From Anas platyrhynchos (lineage: Eukaryota; Chordata; Aves; Anseriformes; Anatidae), in the NCBI RefSeq assembly GCF_047663525.1, contig NC_092592.1, forward strand, positions 27,566,001-27,630,000: a DNA stretch of 64,000 bases. The letters are read 5' to 3'. Position numbers and translations under genes: made by a program. A model generated the notes under the pieces. That model had not been told where the DNA came from. It ran no database searches and worked only from the letters and a program-made list of their open reading frames with translations. Shown here piece by piece: positions 1 to 11,357 of this stretch. Positions within the stretch are counted from its first letter, which is position 1. The number at the start of each line of letters is the position of its first letter.

Positions 1-1384
1 TGCCACGCGGTCCCTTCGTGTCATTTTTGAGCACAAAGAAGCACTAAATTATAATCCACCTACTTGGCATTCTTTCTCCTTCCCTTCTTCGTCTCCTCCA
101 TCCCCAGTCTCCTCATCCTTCTGGGCCCATAAATCTTAATTGTGTCTGCGACTTGGGTTTTCTTTCTCTCTCTTTCTGTCTCTCTCTCTCTCATTTTTTT
201 TTTTTTTACACTGTTAATTAATCATGTTTAGGCCTGGTCCCAGCTGTTGCCACAAGAGTCCCCTGCCAGCCCCCTCTCCCCACCCCCAGCCCAGATGCAC
301 GTCACTTTTGGATAAACCCAACCCGACGGAGGAATTCGGCGCAAGACACGGACGAGGGGCTCCTACCCCCAAATCCCTGGGCTCCAACCCATCCAGGAGG
401 GATGCAGACAGAGAAGCTGTCCTCTCTCCTTGAGGAACCACACGGTGGGCAATGTTGGCACATCCCCTGGGGGTCACAGTGCAAGGTCAGGCCCTGTGGT
501 CTGCCTTCCCCCATCTCCCCCATCCCCTCCCTTCCCTGCAGCAACCCGCAGTCAGCTGCATCCTCGCCTGGCACCGCTCCCCGAGGAGCAGGAGCGGTGT
601 TTGCATCAGCTGACGGGGCTGGCACATCTCCGTGCCACGTGGCACCCCGTCCCCGGAGGTGACCTTGTGTCTGCCACTGCCACGACACACGGCGACATGC
701 AGGGAGGTGGGCAGAGGGTGCTGGCTCTCCCCAGAGCCTGCTGCCAGCGGATATTCGGTATCACAAAAAATGGAAAGGTCCCTGTGTGCGCTGGTTAGGA
801 TGGTTGGGAGTCTTTGTCTTGGAAAGACAGAGGGCTGGGAGAGTGGAGGTGGGAAAGGGCAGCCCTGCTGTGGTGCTGCAGGCGTGCAGAGCTCCCCTAG
901 CAGGGGCTGGGAGGAAAGCTGGGGTGCGGAGCGACCCCGGAGGTACAGGGAGAGCCCTGGGATTTGGGAACAGAAGACACGAAGGGCAGGGGCACAGTGG
1001 GCAGGGCTGGACACCGAAGGCCTGGATTGCGCACCCCGACTGACGCACGAGCGCGGCCGCGGCATGCGTTGAGCCGGCTCCCAGCCATGCCCGGCTGGCT
1101 CGGGCCCCCGGCACTTCCACGAATGCTTGCCTCTTGTGCCCAGCATTTTTTTTTGCTCCCCAGCAGCGTGCCAGCCCGTCACGGCAGGGCTCACGTGGGC
1201 CAGCAATGTGAAAAGCCCAGCAGCTCACCCCGCGCTCACCCCTCGCTCCAGGTGTGCTCCCCAGCACCTCATCCAGGTGCTGCTGTGTCCCGGTTGTGTC
1301 CCACCATTGCCTGGATGAGCACATCCCATTTCCCGATGCTCCTGGCTCTCAGGAAGCTTTCCTGAAGATCCTTCTCTATTTTGC
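1..1384. other. Non-coding, moderately GC-rich
   Basis: A polypyrimidine and T-rich tract at 160-207 is the only clear feature. The rest is unique sequence without credible ORF, repeat or motif cluster. Confidence 0.6.
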
Positions 1385-1720
1385 CTCCCTTCCCTGCCGC
1401 CTGTCCCTCTAAATTATATTCTTTCATCCCCCCAGGCCGTGCTGCTGGTGCTAATACCCCTCAGATATTTGCAAGCTATCATCGTGTCCTCACTGAGTCA
1501 TCATTAGGCTAAGCTCTTGCACTTCGCTCCTTTAATCTTTCCTTGTAAATCTTTCCCTTTGCACCTCTGCTTGCTTTCATTGCTTTTCCTGAACGTCTTC
1601 CAATTGTGCCAGCGGCTTTCGGGTCATAGGCCTGGAAGTGACCCTTGTGCCTCTACTTGGACCATAGGCAGAGCTGCCCGAGGGCTGATCCTTCCCTCGG
1701 CACGTCCGTGGTCAGTCCCA
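1385..1720 (-). repeat. Old CR1-type LINE fragment, antisense
   Basis: Minus-strand CR1 signature: 'agatatttgcaagctatcat', 'taggctaagctc', 'ctcctttaatctttcc' and 'ttgcttttcctgaacgtc', followed by 'ccaattgtgcc'. Heavily diverged and 5'-truncated. An (AAAAT)n tract at 1826-1849 and an A-rich tract at 1871-1887 follow downstream. Confidence 0.6.
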
Positions 1721-1887
1721 GATTATATCGGCATCTTTCCAGTGGCAATCTCCCCTCTACCAGCCTTGGGCTGCGCCCAAGGGTGCTGTTCCCTGACTCC
1801 AACATCAGCTGAACCAACGTGGGCTAAAAAAATAAAATAAAATAAAATTTACTTCTGTTTATTCCCTTTGAAAAAAAAAAATAAAAT

Positions 1888-4800
1888 TGAGGTTGTTTTC
1901 CTTTAGGCTCACAAGGCAAGAGGTGGTGACTCACGCTGCAAGTGAAGCAGGTGAAAATGGAGCAGGATTCTTTCCCCCACAACAAGCCAAGCCACTGCTG
2001 GGTATTTTGGGTTGGGAGCTGGAATGAAGCTGATGGGGCCCATCTGTTACTTTCCCCTTTGCAGATCAGCTGTGTTTTCCCAAGCTGACCTTCATCTGCT
2101 ATTTCAAACCCCAGGTCAGCCTTCCCGTGGGCCCTGTCCAGCTCCCACTGGGAACGAAACCGGGTGCTAAATATTTTGGTGTCATTTCACTATGTGCTCC
2201 TGCCTTTACTACCACCTACAGGCTTCAGGAATGAAGCAGCTTCTTCCCAGATCATTAACAGGGAGCTTAATTAAGAGCTGTCATAACACCAGGCATCACT
2301 GCTGGAGAATGGTGGCCCACTTTGCAGCTGGGTGACAGGGTCACGCTGTTCTCATTACCCTATGGAGAACACGCTTCCTTTATCGCTGACTCCATGTCTC
2401 ACAGCTCCATCTCTTTTTTAACAACTCGCCCTTCCTGCAACCTTTTCCCATCCTTCTTCAAATCCTGGCGGATATTTTAGATGGAAGATGCCAGTTTTAA
2501 GCAAAGAGAGCAGGAGGGGTAAAATTGTTTCAGGTTGTTTCTGCCCCATCCCCATCTCCTCTGCGGAGCTTACCACAGGGAGACACTTTGACCTTTTTAA
2601 GCAATATTCCCATTAGAGGCTTTGAACTGATTTACCAAAACCCACATGAAAACTTGGTTAGAGTTTGATGGCTGGTGACCAGCAGTGCCAGGCACAGCCA
2701 GGCCAGAAAGCTCTGCATGCTCAGCCATGACCCTGCTCCACACTGGCACGAAGAGCTAAGCCTCCGTCCATGTGTCCCCTAATCCCACCCAATTCTCTGT
2801 ACCCCGTAAGTGGGTAAAAGCCTCCACGCAGATCAGTTTCTGTCCTGCCCCTTGCTATTTTCAAAGCTAAGCCCCACGAGGACCCCCGTTCGTGCAAATG
2901 GTGAAGCACACACTCAAGCCGTGAGCGCATGTGCTTTGCCACTGCTCCCAGAGGACTTCAAAGGGTCGGGCCCACGTGCTTAAAACTGAACAGGTGTTAA
3001 ATAAGCTGCTGGATCAGGTCATCAGTCATCTGCGAGGCAGGGGGCACTGGATCTATCTTGCGATAATAAACCACTTTGCTACATTTGCACAGGCCTTTGC
3101 AACAGCCAATAAATCAGGCAAAACAGCTGCTGCCGAGCTATGCGGAGACTTCGCCCTCCGACGCAAACTTTCTGAAAAGACCAGCCGTGAGCTGGGCTGG
3201 GGGAATTCGAGGCTGGGCTCCTGCAGCCCCCGATGCCGGACTGGGGGTGGTCAGGGCAGCCTGTCCCGAAATGCAGAAGTGGATGGAGGAGCAGGTGGTG
3301 ACAGGAGCCGGGCTCAGCACCGCGCTGCTTGCAGCATGGGGAGCTCAGTGTGGACATTGCCCATAGCCTCCCAGTGGCTAAAGCACCCACATATGGCTGG
3401 GGAGATTGTATCACCAGTGCTATCACGTCTCCCCTGGCTTGTTAAACTGGGCAGCAGCACTAAACGTGGCTCTGAAATGTTTGGGGACACGATGAGCAAA
3501 GGGAGGTGGCAGGAACCTGGGCACAGGTCCTCAGTCTGGCTCCATGGGCTGCTCCTCAACAGCCCCCTGATTTGATCCAGTCACTTCCCTGCTTTATTAA
3601 AGGATTCTTACCCAATTCATGCAGTATTTTACTGGGCACAGCTCCCCAGGATAGGTTCTCTGTGGGTTTTATTGCCTGTTGCTCTGACGGAAAAGGAAAG
3701 AAACCCCTCAGTGAGCCCCTGGGGACAGGCTCCTGAGAGACAGCAAGAAGCATCTGCCAGAGCAGGTAGCAAGGGATGAAGAAGGATGAGTGAGGAAAGC
3801 CACACACAAAAAGGAGAGGAGAAAGGCCCCGTTTGAGAGGAAGCCCCAAAATGAGACTCTGTCAACTCCACAAGCTCCTCAGAGCACACCGCAGGGAGAA
3901 AGGGTAATGTTGCTCTCCGTCAGCATTTAGCTCCTGATCCCAGAGGCTAATTCCTGCTAATGGAGAGCGATTCGCCTCGGCCGGGATCCCCAGGGTGACG
4001 CCAGCTCCCACCTCACTCCTCTCCACACAGACATTTTGTGCCGAGGCCTGGAATCCATACATTGGGCCTCAGCTGTCACCGAAGGCCTGTGGGGGCTGAC
4101 AGGGCCCAGCTGCCGGGCCAGGCACGTCCCGTGGTGCTCGCTTTTAGCACACCGAGTTTCACACAAAATCTCCCCTAGCTTTTCCAGGGGGGGCGGGCTA
4201 CTGCTTCAGGGCTGCCAAAAATACTTGTTTGCAAGAGGGACGGGGAAGGGGAGCTTCTCCGCGGGACGGGAAGTATCGCTTCCCTGCCCAGCCCCACGGG
4301 GGGACTCAGCGCGGGGCCCTGGGATCCGCAGGACAATCTCCACTCTGTAAAATCCCCCGCAGCCGATGTGTGAGATAAAGCCACCAGCAGCGAGGGAACA
4401 TGCTGCACTCTATCAACCTGTCAGGCAACAAGTGTGCGCTGTGCTGGGCTCGCTGCTTCCGACCTGGGCAAGCACACCCAAGCGGGGAGGACAGCTGTGG
4501 GGAGCCTCTGTGTGTGTCCTGCCATCTCGCTCACTTGGGCGCAGTGACTCCCAGAAAGCTCCTTCTGACCCTTGTCTGGTCCTCTGATGCTTTTCTGCCT
4601 GTGTCCCTCCCCAAAAGGAAAAATAAACAGGCTCTGCATCACCCCTGCTCCTCCAGCAGCTGCGAGAAAAGTACACCGGGGGGATATTTTTTCACAGCCC
4701 TGAGTTAGGGCAAGGATTTGCTCATGGAGATGGAAGTCGTGGGGCTATGGCAGGGTCTGGATGGGAACAGAGTGCTACGGGTTTGGTGTTTTTTGTTAAC

Positions 4801-5387
4801 CCACAGCTGGGCAAGCTTCAAATTGCTATTATCTCCACTGTGCTTGGCTCTTCAGGACACAGACAGGCACCAGGGCACACTGATACCCCAGGTGAAATAG
4901 CAGGAGCACCACTAGTGCCCTGGGATGGTGTTTTCCACTTGCAGAGCTCAAGGTTTATGCAGCTCTAAGCCAAGCCTGCAGCTGCAAGAGGGCCAAGGAG
5001 CCAGGTGCTGGGCTGCCAGGATAGGGGAAGGTGGTCAAGAACAGCAGAAGGGAAGGAGGAAACCCTGTGGGACAGTTCAGAAAGAAAACCAAGCAGGAGG
5101 AAAATTTGGGGGAGATAAAAGGTGATAAATGTCCGTCTCTTCACCAAACTTTTCCGCTTAGCCTCTTGCTGAACCCAATTACCCTAACTAAAATGAATGT
5201 GCTGTGATACGACAGACTTTTCCCTTTGATTAAGGACTTGCAGGCCTCTTGCAGGTGATGCACACTATAACTCACTGTAAAGATGGCTGCATTTTATAAC
5301 CAATGAGTTGTGTGGAGTTTAGGGCTTTTTTTTTTTTTTTTCCCCTTTCGCCCCCCTCTTCCCCGTTTCCTTGCTCTCCAGTTCAGA
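1888..5387. other. Non-coding gene desert sequence
   Basis: Unique DNA. The part 2220-2660 is somewhat AT-richer, with TTAATTAAGAG near 2270, but is not distinct enough to call a CNE. The longest ORF (2931-3575, + strand) has no recognisable domain and is treated as chance. A T16 tract is at 5326-5342. Confidence 0.55.
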
Positions 5388-5840
5388 CCGAACTGGGTTT
5401 AACTAGGCCTGAATAATTTAATAGAGTCATTATGCTCCTGTGTTTTTCCCTTACTGTCAACTGTAAAATCCATACAGTAGCTTCGGGAAATGGGGCTAAT
5501 TTGAATTGATAATAGGAGACTCTGGAAAAAGTCATCTATTGCCGTGCAATGGTGGAGCAGATGCATGCTAAATCTTGTATAATGAAAGAATATGCTGGTG
5601 TCAATTATGTAAGAAAACGACTTTACAGTGGTTTGAGGCAATGGGTTAGCATTCTGCTTGATATTATCACATAAAGAAACACCCATCAAAACTTCTCATA
5701 AATATGGAACGGCGAGTAAGATTACATTATAAATTTGAATGTTATGAATGTGTATGAGAGAGACAGATCAGAGCAGGAAACCCACCTCTCATAACTGGAA
5801 GTGAAAAAAAAAGCCATATTTCAACATTTACATAGCACCG
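5388..5840. promoter_or_regulatory. Candidate CNE
   Basis: A 450-bp AT-rich, repeat-free island with TAATTTAATAGAGTC, GCATGCTAAATC (POU-like), GTCAATTATG and TAAGATTACATTATAAATTTG. The flanks are GC-richer ordinary DNA, with a T16 tract just upstream (5326-5342). No open frame, repeat family or RNA fold is apparent. Confidence 0.4.
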
Positions 5841-7639
5841 GGAGGGCAGGACGGGATTGGGGCCGGGGTACTGTCCCTCCCTCCTGCCCCATAGCTGATG
5901 TGATGGCATTTGCTGGGGACAGCATTGCCGCTGGACGCTGGTGACACAGCAGCAGGAGCCTGCGTGGTGCTTTGGGGTGAGGTGGCTGGGGAGGTGGCAT
6001 TGCTGCTGCAGGTGGCTTTCACCTTGAGAGATGTTTGCACGAGGAGCTAAACTTCAGCGTTTTGGGACAGTTTTAGGGGGCTGGTTGCCATCAGCCAAAA
6101 CCCGTACCAGCAGCCAGCACACAGCTAGGCATGTGTCTGAGTGCAGAAAGCCTCAGCAGCTCGGGTAAGCAGGTCTCTGGGGCAAGGTCTGTTCGCCCAG
6201 GGGCAGAGAGGTATCAGCTCAGGGCACGCCGGGCAGGGAGAGACAGAAAGGATTAGCAGGGTATCAGAGGGGATTTGCTTCCCAGCAGATTCCCAGCACG
6301 TGCTGGAGGGAGGAGGCGCTGGGGGCGAGGGAATTCCAGGGCACAGACTCAACGAACCACGTAACTAAATTCAATTCCTCGTAAAACACAAGCTGCAGCA
6401 GGCGTAGAGGAGAAAAGGGACGGCTGGCCTGAGCTGAGAGCCGGGGCCGGGCAGCTACGGGGCCGATCCCACAGCTCACATCCAGCCTGGGGCAGAGCAG
6501 CTCACCCCGTGCAAACCCTCTGAGCTTGCGCTGCCCACTCCCAATCCCCCCAGACCCCAGCAGCACCCGAGCTGCTCCCAGCCACTGCAGGACCCTCAGC
6601 AGAGCTGTTGGTTATCCCAGCTCCAAGGCTGGATGCAAAGTGGAGCAGATCCAGGCTCCTTGCTCCCAGCTGATGGCTGAACCCACTTGTTTTGCTCTGC
6701 CTGGGCTCCAGCTGGCTGGCTGCAGCCTGGGTCCGTCAGGCTCTGTCAGAGTGGTGCACCCGAGCTCCCGACGCGAATGGGAGGCATGTGTGAGGCATCA
6801 CTTCGCAGCCATTCATTCCCTCATGCTCTCCCAGATGTTGCTGCCCTCCACAGCCAGGACAGCTGAACGCATCCAGCCCCATGGGCCACGGGCTTTCAGC
6901 ATCAGCACAGAGAGAAATCGGCAGCGTCGGTGCTGGGTTTTGAGCCGTGGCACTTCAGGAGCAAGCATCCAGCCGGCCAGCTGTGGGGCTGGGGTCAGCC
7001 AGACCATTAGGTGACAACACGTCTGCCACCTGACCTCAGCCCCAGCGTTTGAGCTGTCCTCTGAGCCCACGCTCATCCTCACTGGCCCTTCTGCTGGCCC
7101 TGGAGCGGTGGGAATTGTGCTGCTGTGGGTACATTCACTCAAACGTACCTGTACCAAACTATCTCAGCATCACCTACATCAATGCACGTGTCTGGCTGCG
7201 GGGTCTGGTGCAGAGGGGTTAATCTGCAGTGTGCTGCCTGGGAGAAGCAGCAACTCTTTGGTGCAAAAGCTGCTCTTGCTGCTGCTGGAAGCTGCCCTGC
7301 AGAGCAGGATTTGGGGTGACAGATCTGCACTCAAGACCAGGAAGACAAACGTGAGAGCAAAGGAGGTGTCTCCAGCCAGTCATTAGCACAAGTTTCAGAT
7401 TCTAAATCCTCGAGTGGTCACTGCTGAGCATGGGATGGGCCCAAATCACTGCAGGCTTCCACCAAAATCCATCAGGACTTTGTCCAAGTGCCACCGTCTT
7501 CCTAGGGCAGGTCCCTGCATTCTCTTTGACATCTCTGGTGCAGGCAGCACCACCACGAGGCAGGGTAGCTCTAACCCCTGTATATGACGGGTGCCCACAT
7601 CTAATCACCAGGCTGTGTTTGGCCTGAACCACTAAATTG
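5841..7639. other. Non-coding gene desert sequence
   Basis: GC-moderate unique sequence. No repeat family, no convincing ORF and no clustered motifs were seen. Confidence 0.55.
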
Positions 7640-8010
7640 TACCTCCTCTTGGGTGTGTGGTGTCTCCTGCTGCCTACGGTGGCAACATCCCTGTTACGTG
7701 GCACCGAACAGCCTCTGTCTTACACGAGCACTGCCTTTGGCCCACACCAGCCCAGTGTGACGGCTATTCCAGCCTCTCTTTGCTCTGCTGGTTACAAACC
7801 TGCTGCTAATATCCAGCCCACATTTCTTCCCTTCTGCTTTAGCCTTGTTTGCTCCAGTGCCAATGTCCTCTTTTAGCTTCAGCGGCTCTTCCCTGCTGTT
7901 AACCCCGTTGACGTATTTATGGGCGGCAATCAGATCCCCTCTCAGCGGGTGTCATGCTGGGCTAAACAAGCCGAGCTCATTCAGCGTCCTCTCCCCAGAA
8001 GTGGTAGGAA
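7640..8010 (-). repeat. CR1-type LINE fragment, antisense
   Basis: The best-preserved CR1 match of the left half. On the + strand it reads 'gctaatatccagcc', then 'gtatttatgggcggcaatc', 'agatcccctctcag', 'gctgggctaaacaagcc' and 'gagctcattcagcgtcctctcc', the standard complement of the CR1 3' region. About 370 bp, without an intact ORF. Confidence 0.75.
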
Positions 8011-8635
8011 CATCCCGCACGGAGGCAGTGCAGCTGCTTTGCTTCTGCCGCCAGGTGGGAGCACATCTGGGCCGGATTCAGACCGTCCCCATCCCCATGC
8101 CTCCCCTGCTGCCTTGCTGGGAGTGGGGATAGATGCCGTGTCTCCCCCTTTCCCCTAGGACAGACGTCCCTGCAGAAGTCACCCTGAGCAAAAGGCACTT
8201 CCAGGAGCTTTTCTAGGGACAACCTAAAGCCTGGAGAACCTCAGTAGGGAAATAGGATCCAGGTGCACAAGGTAGGGTCTGTCCCACACAAGAGGTGTCA
8301 CTTGGGTGCTGTCACGAGGAGGGTCCCTCCTCTGGCTTTGTGGAGGGGCTGTGGCATCTTGTGCTTCCCCTTCAGACCCTCCCCGCTCCCCACCTTGGCT
8401 TTTCTAAGAGGCCCAGGCAACATCCTGAGCTCGGAGAAAGGCAGAGCAGCAGAAGGCAAGGGAAGCACCGGCTGAAATGAGGCTGGAGGAGGACACGCTC
8501 CCAAAGCTGTCTGCCAGAAGGCTGCAGAGCTGGTCAGTGTCCCCTGACGAAGCACAGCGATGTCCTCAGGAGAGGAGGAACGTCCCCTCTACGGTTGCTT
8601 CACCCACTGCTGCCCTCTGATCTAACAAAGAGGTT

Positions 8636-9250
8636 GGCTTTTAAATGTAGCGAACTTAAGAGAATGACAGCTTATCTGTCAAGCTAACGCACAGCCCTCC
8701 GTGCTGGCTCTTGCCAGCAGCACAACGCCAGATAATTTAATATTATAATAGGATTCGAACGGCCCTTTAAACTAACAGGGTAACAACTCTATTAACTGGT
8801 ACACAGGCAGGGAAAATGAGGTGCTGGAAAAACAGAGGATGCATCAAATTTAGACTTTGACAGAGGTGTTCACATCACCCCAACATTTGCTTTGTTTGCC
8901 AGCGCTTGCGATTTATTGCCCAGAGACGTAAAGTATGTTTGTAGGATTAGCCGCAGGCTGTACGTGAAGGTGGCAGCGAGGAAAGTGGCACAGAAATCCA
9001 ACAACCAAGGTCTAATCTCTAGCGTGGGTGGTCTCTGTGGCCTTGAATGGCTAAAGACATTCCTGCTGGACAGCAAAATGGACAATTCTTCTGACATTGG
9101 AAAGATTTGCCTGATTTTACCAGGATTACAGTTTGGGAGAAAATCCAGAGGAAAAGCTTGGTCAGTGTTCAATGACTCCACTTCTGTATTTTCAGAAATA
9201 ACTCTGCTTGGTGTGTGGATATGACTTTCTATTTTAACGTTAAAAAAGTA
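8636..9250. promoter_or_regulatory. Candidate CNE with paired MEIS sites and a GLI site
   Basis: Repeat-free, AT-balanced sequence. A perfect inverted pair TGACAG-5 bp-CTGTCA lies at 8665-8681 and a third TGACAG at 8858-8863. A perfect GLI site TGGGTGGTC (the complement of GACCACCCA) lies at 9025-9033. Further AT-rich sites include AGATAATTTAATATTATAATAGG near 8750 and a 14-bp palindrome built on TTAACGTTAA at 9232-9245. Confidence 0.42.
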
Positions 9251-9452
9251 TGATACTGTTAAACCTTGAAATGAAAATGAAATTAATTAATCTGATCTGA
9301 AGTGAGTGTTCCTTGAGGACTTTCCTTTGCAGGCATTTTGAAAGTGGTGAAAGGAGGGAGGGAACGAGATGGACATTTCTAATTAAGTGTTGCACATCTG
9401 GAACTCTCAGGCTTCCTTCTCCCCTCTGGATTTTGCAAACTTCTGTGCCTGG

Positions 9453-9545
9453 CAGAGCTCTGACCAGCCCTTTATTGTGCTTGATGCTGTATAAGTATTT
9501 AAAAACAGTAGTCGCAATGCCAGTCCAAATCCCAGAGCTTCAGTT
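9453..9545 (+). repeat. Probable fossil of an ancient amniote interspersed repeat
   Basis: The order of short blocks ATTGTGCT, ATGCTGTA, an A-rich spacer, then CCAGAGCTT resembles a dispersed element I recall from turtle and bird genomes, with a typical core of GTGCTAGGCGCTGTACAAAC followed by AAAGAGCTTACAATC. It is heavily diverged. I cannot name the family with certainty. Confidence 0.3.
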
Positions 9546-10079
9546 CCTATGTAGCCAAATGTTTCTCATTTATTAGCATGGATTTATTCCTAGAAAGCTG
9601 TTTCTTGCTATATCTTTGTGCAGCATTCATTGCATTTTAGCCTCTCACCCCCTAGCCTCTTCCTGACACCCCTTTGCTCTGTTGCAGAGCCCTTGCATAA
9701 TCCTCAAATTTTTTGACTGTAAAAAAAAAAAAGATTATAATTCTATTTTACCTAAGATAGAATGTGCTTTTTTAATTTTGTCTCCAAATTTGCTGAAGTT
9801 AAATTGTTCGGTGGACTGGTTTAGACATATTCCCTATTTTATAAAAAGTGTAAACATTCTGAAACAATTAAAATACTATAAAATGAAAAAAGTGGCCGTT
9901 TTCTGCATAAGATGAGCTTTTTCTTTCAAATTATAAAATTCGATGAAAGGATGAAAACTGAAACCAAGTGATTCAAAGTGGCACATACAAAAATACTCAT
10001 CCAGATTTCTGGGAAAGGAGCTCCTGTGACTTTTGGAGGTTTTGTCCTTGTCCTGAGACAGGGCACTTCTGTACTCCTC
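9546..10079. other. AT-rich non-coding segment
   Basis: Strongly AT-rich from 9700 to 9980 (GATTATAATTCTATTTTACC, AACAATTAAAATACTATAAAATG). The many short A and T runs look more like neutral AT-rich DNA than a motif cluster, so it is not called a CNE. Confidence 0.4.
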
Positions 10080-10093
10080 AAAAAAAAAAAAAA

Positions 10094-10124
<31 letters not shown>
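10080..10124. repeat. A23 tract followed by (GA)11
   Basis: An uninterrupted run of 23 A at 10080-10102 passes directly into alternating GA to 10124. Simple microsatellite, likely length-variable. Confidence 0.95.
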
Positions 10125-10449
10125 CTTTCTGATCTTAATTCCAAACATGTTTCAAGGCTTCAGACTGTAAAACTTATTAAGATACAGATCTTTATCCCAA
10201 CTTCGCCCCTGCCCCAGCTGGATGGGCTGAGCCTAAAGCCCTGGAGTGAGAGCACCCGGCCGGCTGGTTTCCTTGCAGTATTTTGCCTCTTTTGCCTTGG
10301 TTTTTAAGCTCGGAAAGGGGAGAGCACCTCTCCAGCCGTCTGGAAAGCTCTCACAGCAGTTTAACTGGGAAGCAGTGGGTTGGTGTGTGCTCAGCGTGGA
10401 CCCCACTGCCAGCCAGCCCTGGGAGCCTTGCCCACGCGCCCTTCTCATG

Positions 10450-10590
10450 TACCAGGGTATTTATAGCCGCCGATGCCAGGAATTCGGCTGGGACGCCGCC
10501 GGGGAGGATAACAAGTTTCTCTTTAGGAGGAATGTTCCACCCTGACCGGAGGAGCGAAGAACAATAAAAGATGATTGATTTCCTCGCAGC
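10450..10590. promoter_or_regulatory. Candidate CNE with PBX-HOX site
   Basis: Contains GTATTTATAGCC, GGATAACAAG and a perfect TGATTGAT (10572-10579) just after ACAATAAAAGA. TGATTGAT is the classic PBX-HOX heterodimer site; an 8-mer is expected about twice per 64 kb by chance, so the support is weak alone. Confidence 0.28.
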
Positions 10591-10794
10591 CGCCCCGGAG
10601 CACGGCGCTGTCCCCATGCCAGGAGGGCTGCCAGTGTCCCCGCTGCAGGTCTGCCTTCCTCCACTGCCCTCGCCACGGCCAGCCCAGATTGTCACCAGTG
10701 GGCAGACAGGGGCTGCAGCCCGACATCCACATTTGCTCCCCAATCCGGGCATCTCACATCGCCTTCGCCTGAGACAAGTGGGAAGAGGAGGAGG

Positions 10795-11100
10795 AGAGAG
10801 AGGGAGGGCTTATAAGACCGTCTCCCTGGGCCTTCAGGCACTTTCTATTTACATTCTTTGGAGTAAATTACCGAGCCTTAGAAATTTACAGGGAAATCGC
10901 TTTGATTCTTAAACTATATGAATGAAGCTGCAGATGGAGAGAGTAATGGCTTAAATTTATTAGTGTGCATAAAATTGTTGATGCTAATTTTCAGCTGTAC
11001 ACTAAGCAAACAGTCTATGGGATTAAACCGGGTCCCTTATTTAAACAAACTCACAAAATGTAATTTACATCTAGTTATTGTTTCCGACTCTTCTCAGACC
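10795..11100. promoter_or_regulatory. Candidate CNE
   Basis: Repeat-free AT-rich island with GGAGTAAATTACC, CTTAAATTTATTAG, GCATAAAATTG, GATGCTAATTTTCAG and ATGTAATTTACATC (near palindromic). Starts at a TATA-like CTTATAAGACC and ends in ordinary pyrimidine-rich DNA. Dense homeodomain cores without internal repetition make it one of the better CNE candidates. Confidence 0.42.
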
Positions 11101-11286
11101 CCTTCCCAAAGCTCCCTCTAATGTTGTCAGCTCTGTATTGCACCCGCTCCTTCTGCTCCTCCATCACCTCTGGCAGGACAGCGATGCGACCGCTGTGGGA
11201 CCTTGATGGAGATAGATACATATTTAGGCAGAGCAGTGCTCTCTGAGCTTTCTTCTCTAGGCAAACTGGCCTGGATTTTATTTTTT

Positions 11287-11357
11287 TTCCACTAAACATG
11301 CCAGATTTTCCACTAGAGATGCCACTTAGAGGTGCTTTTTTTCCACTAGCAATGCCA
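11287..11357 (+). repeat. Three copies of a 17-bp split motif TTCCACTA-N3-ATGCCA
   Basis: Copies at 11287-11303, 11308-11324 and 11341-11357 share all 14 flanking bases and differ only in the central three (AAC, GAG, GCA). Spacing is 21 and 33 bp, so this is not a regular tandem array. ATGCCA is the complement of the NFI half-site core TGGCA. No known family was recognised. Confidence 0.85.
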
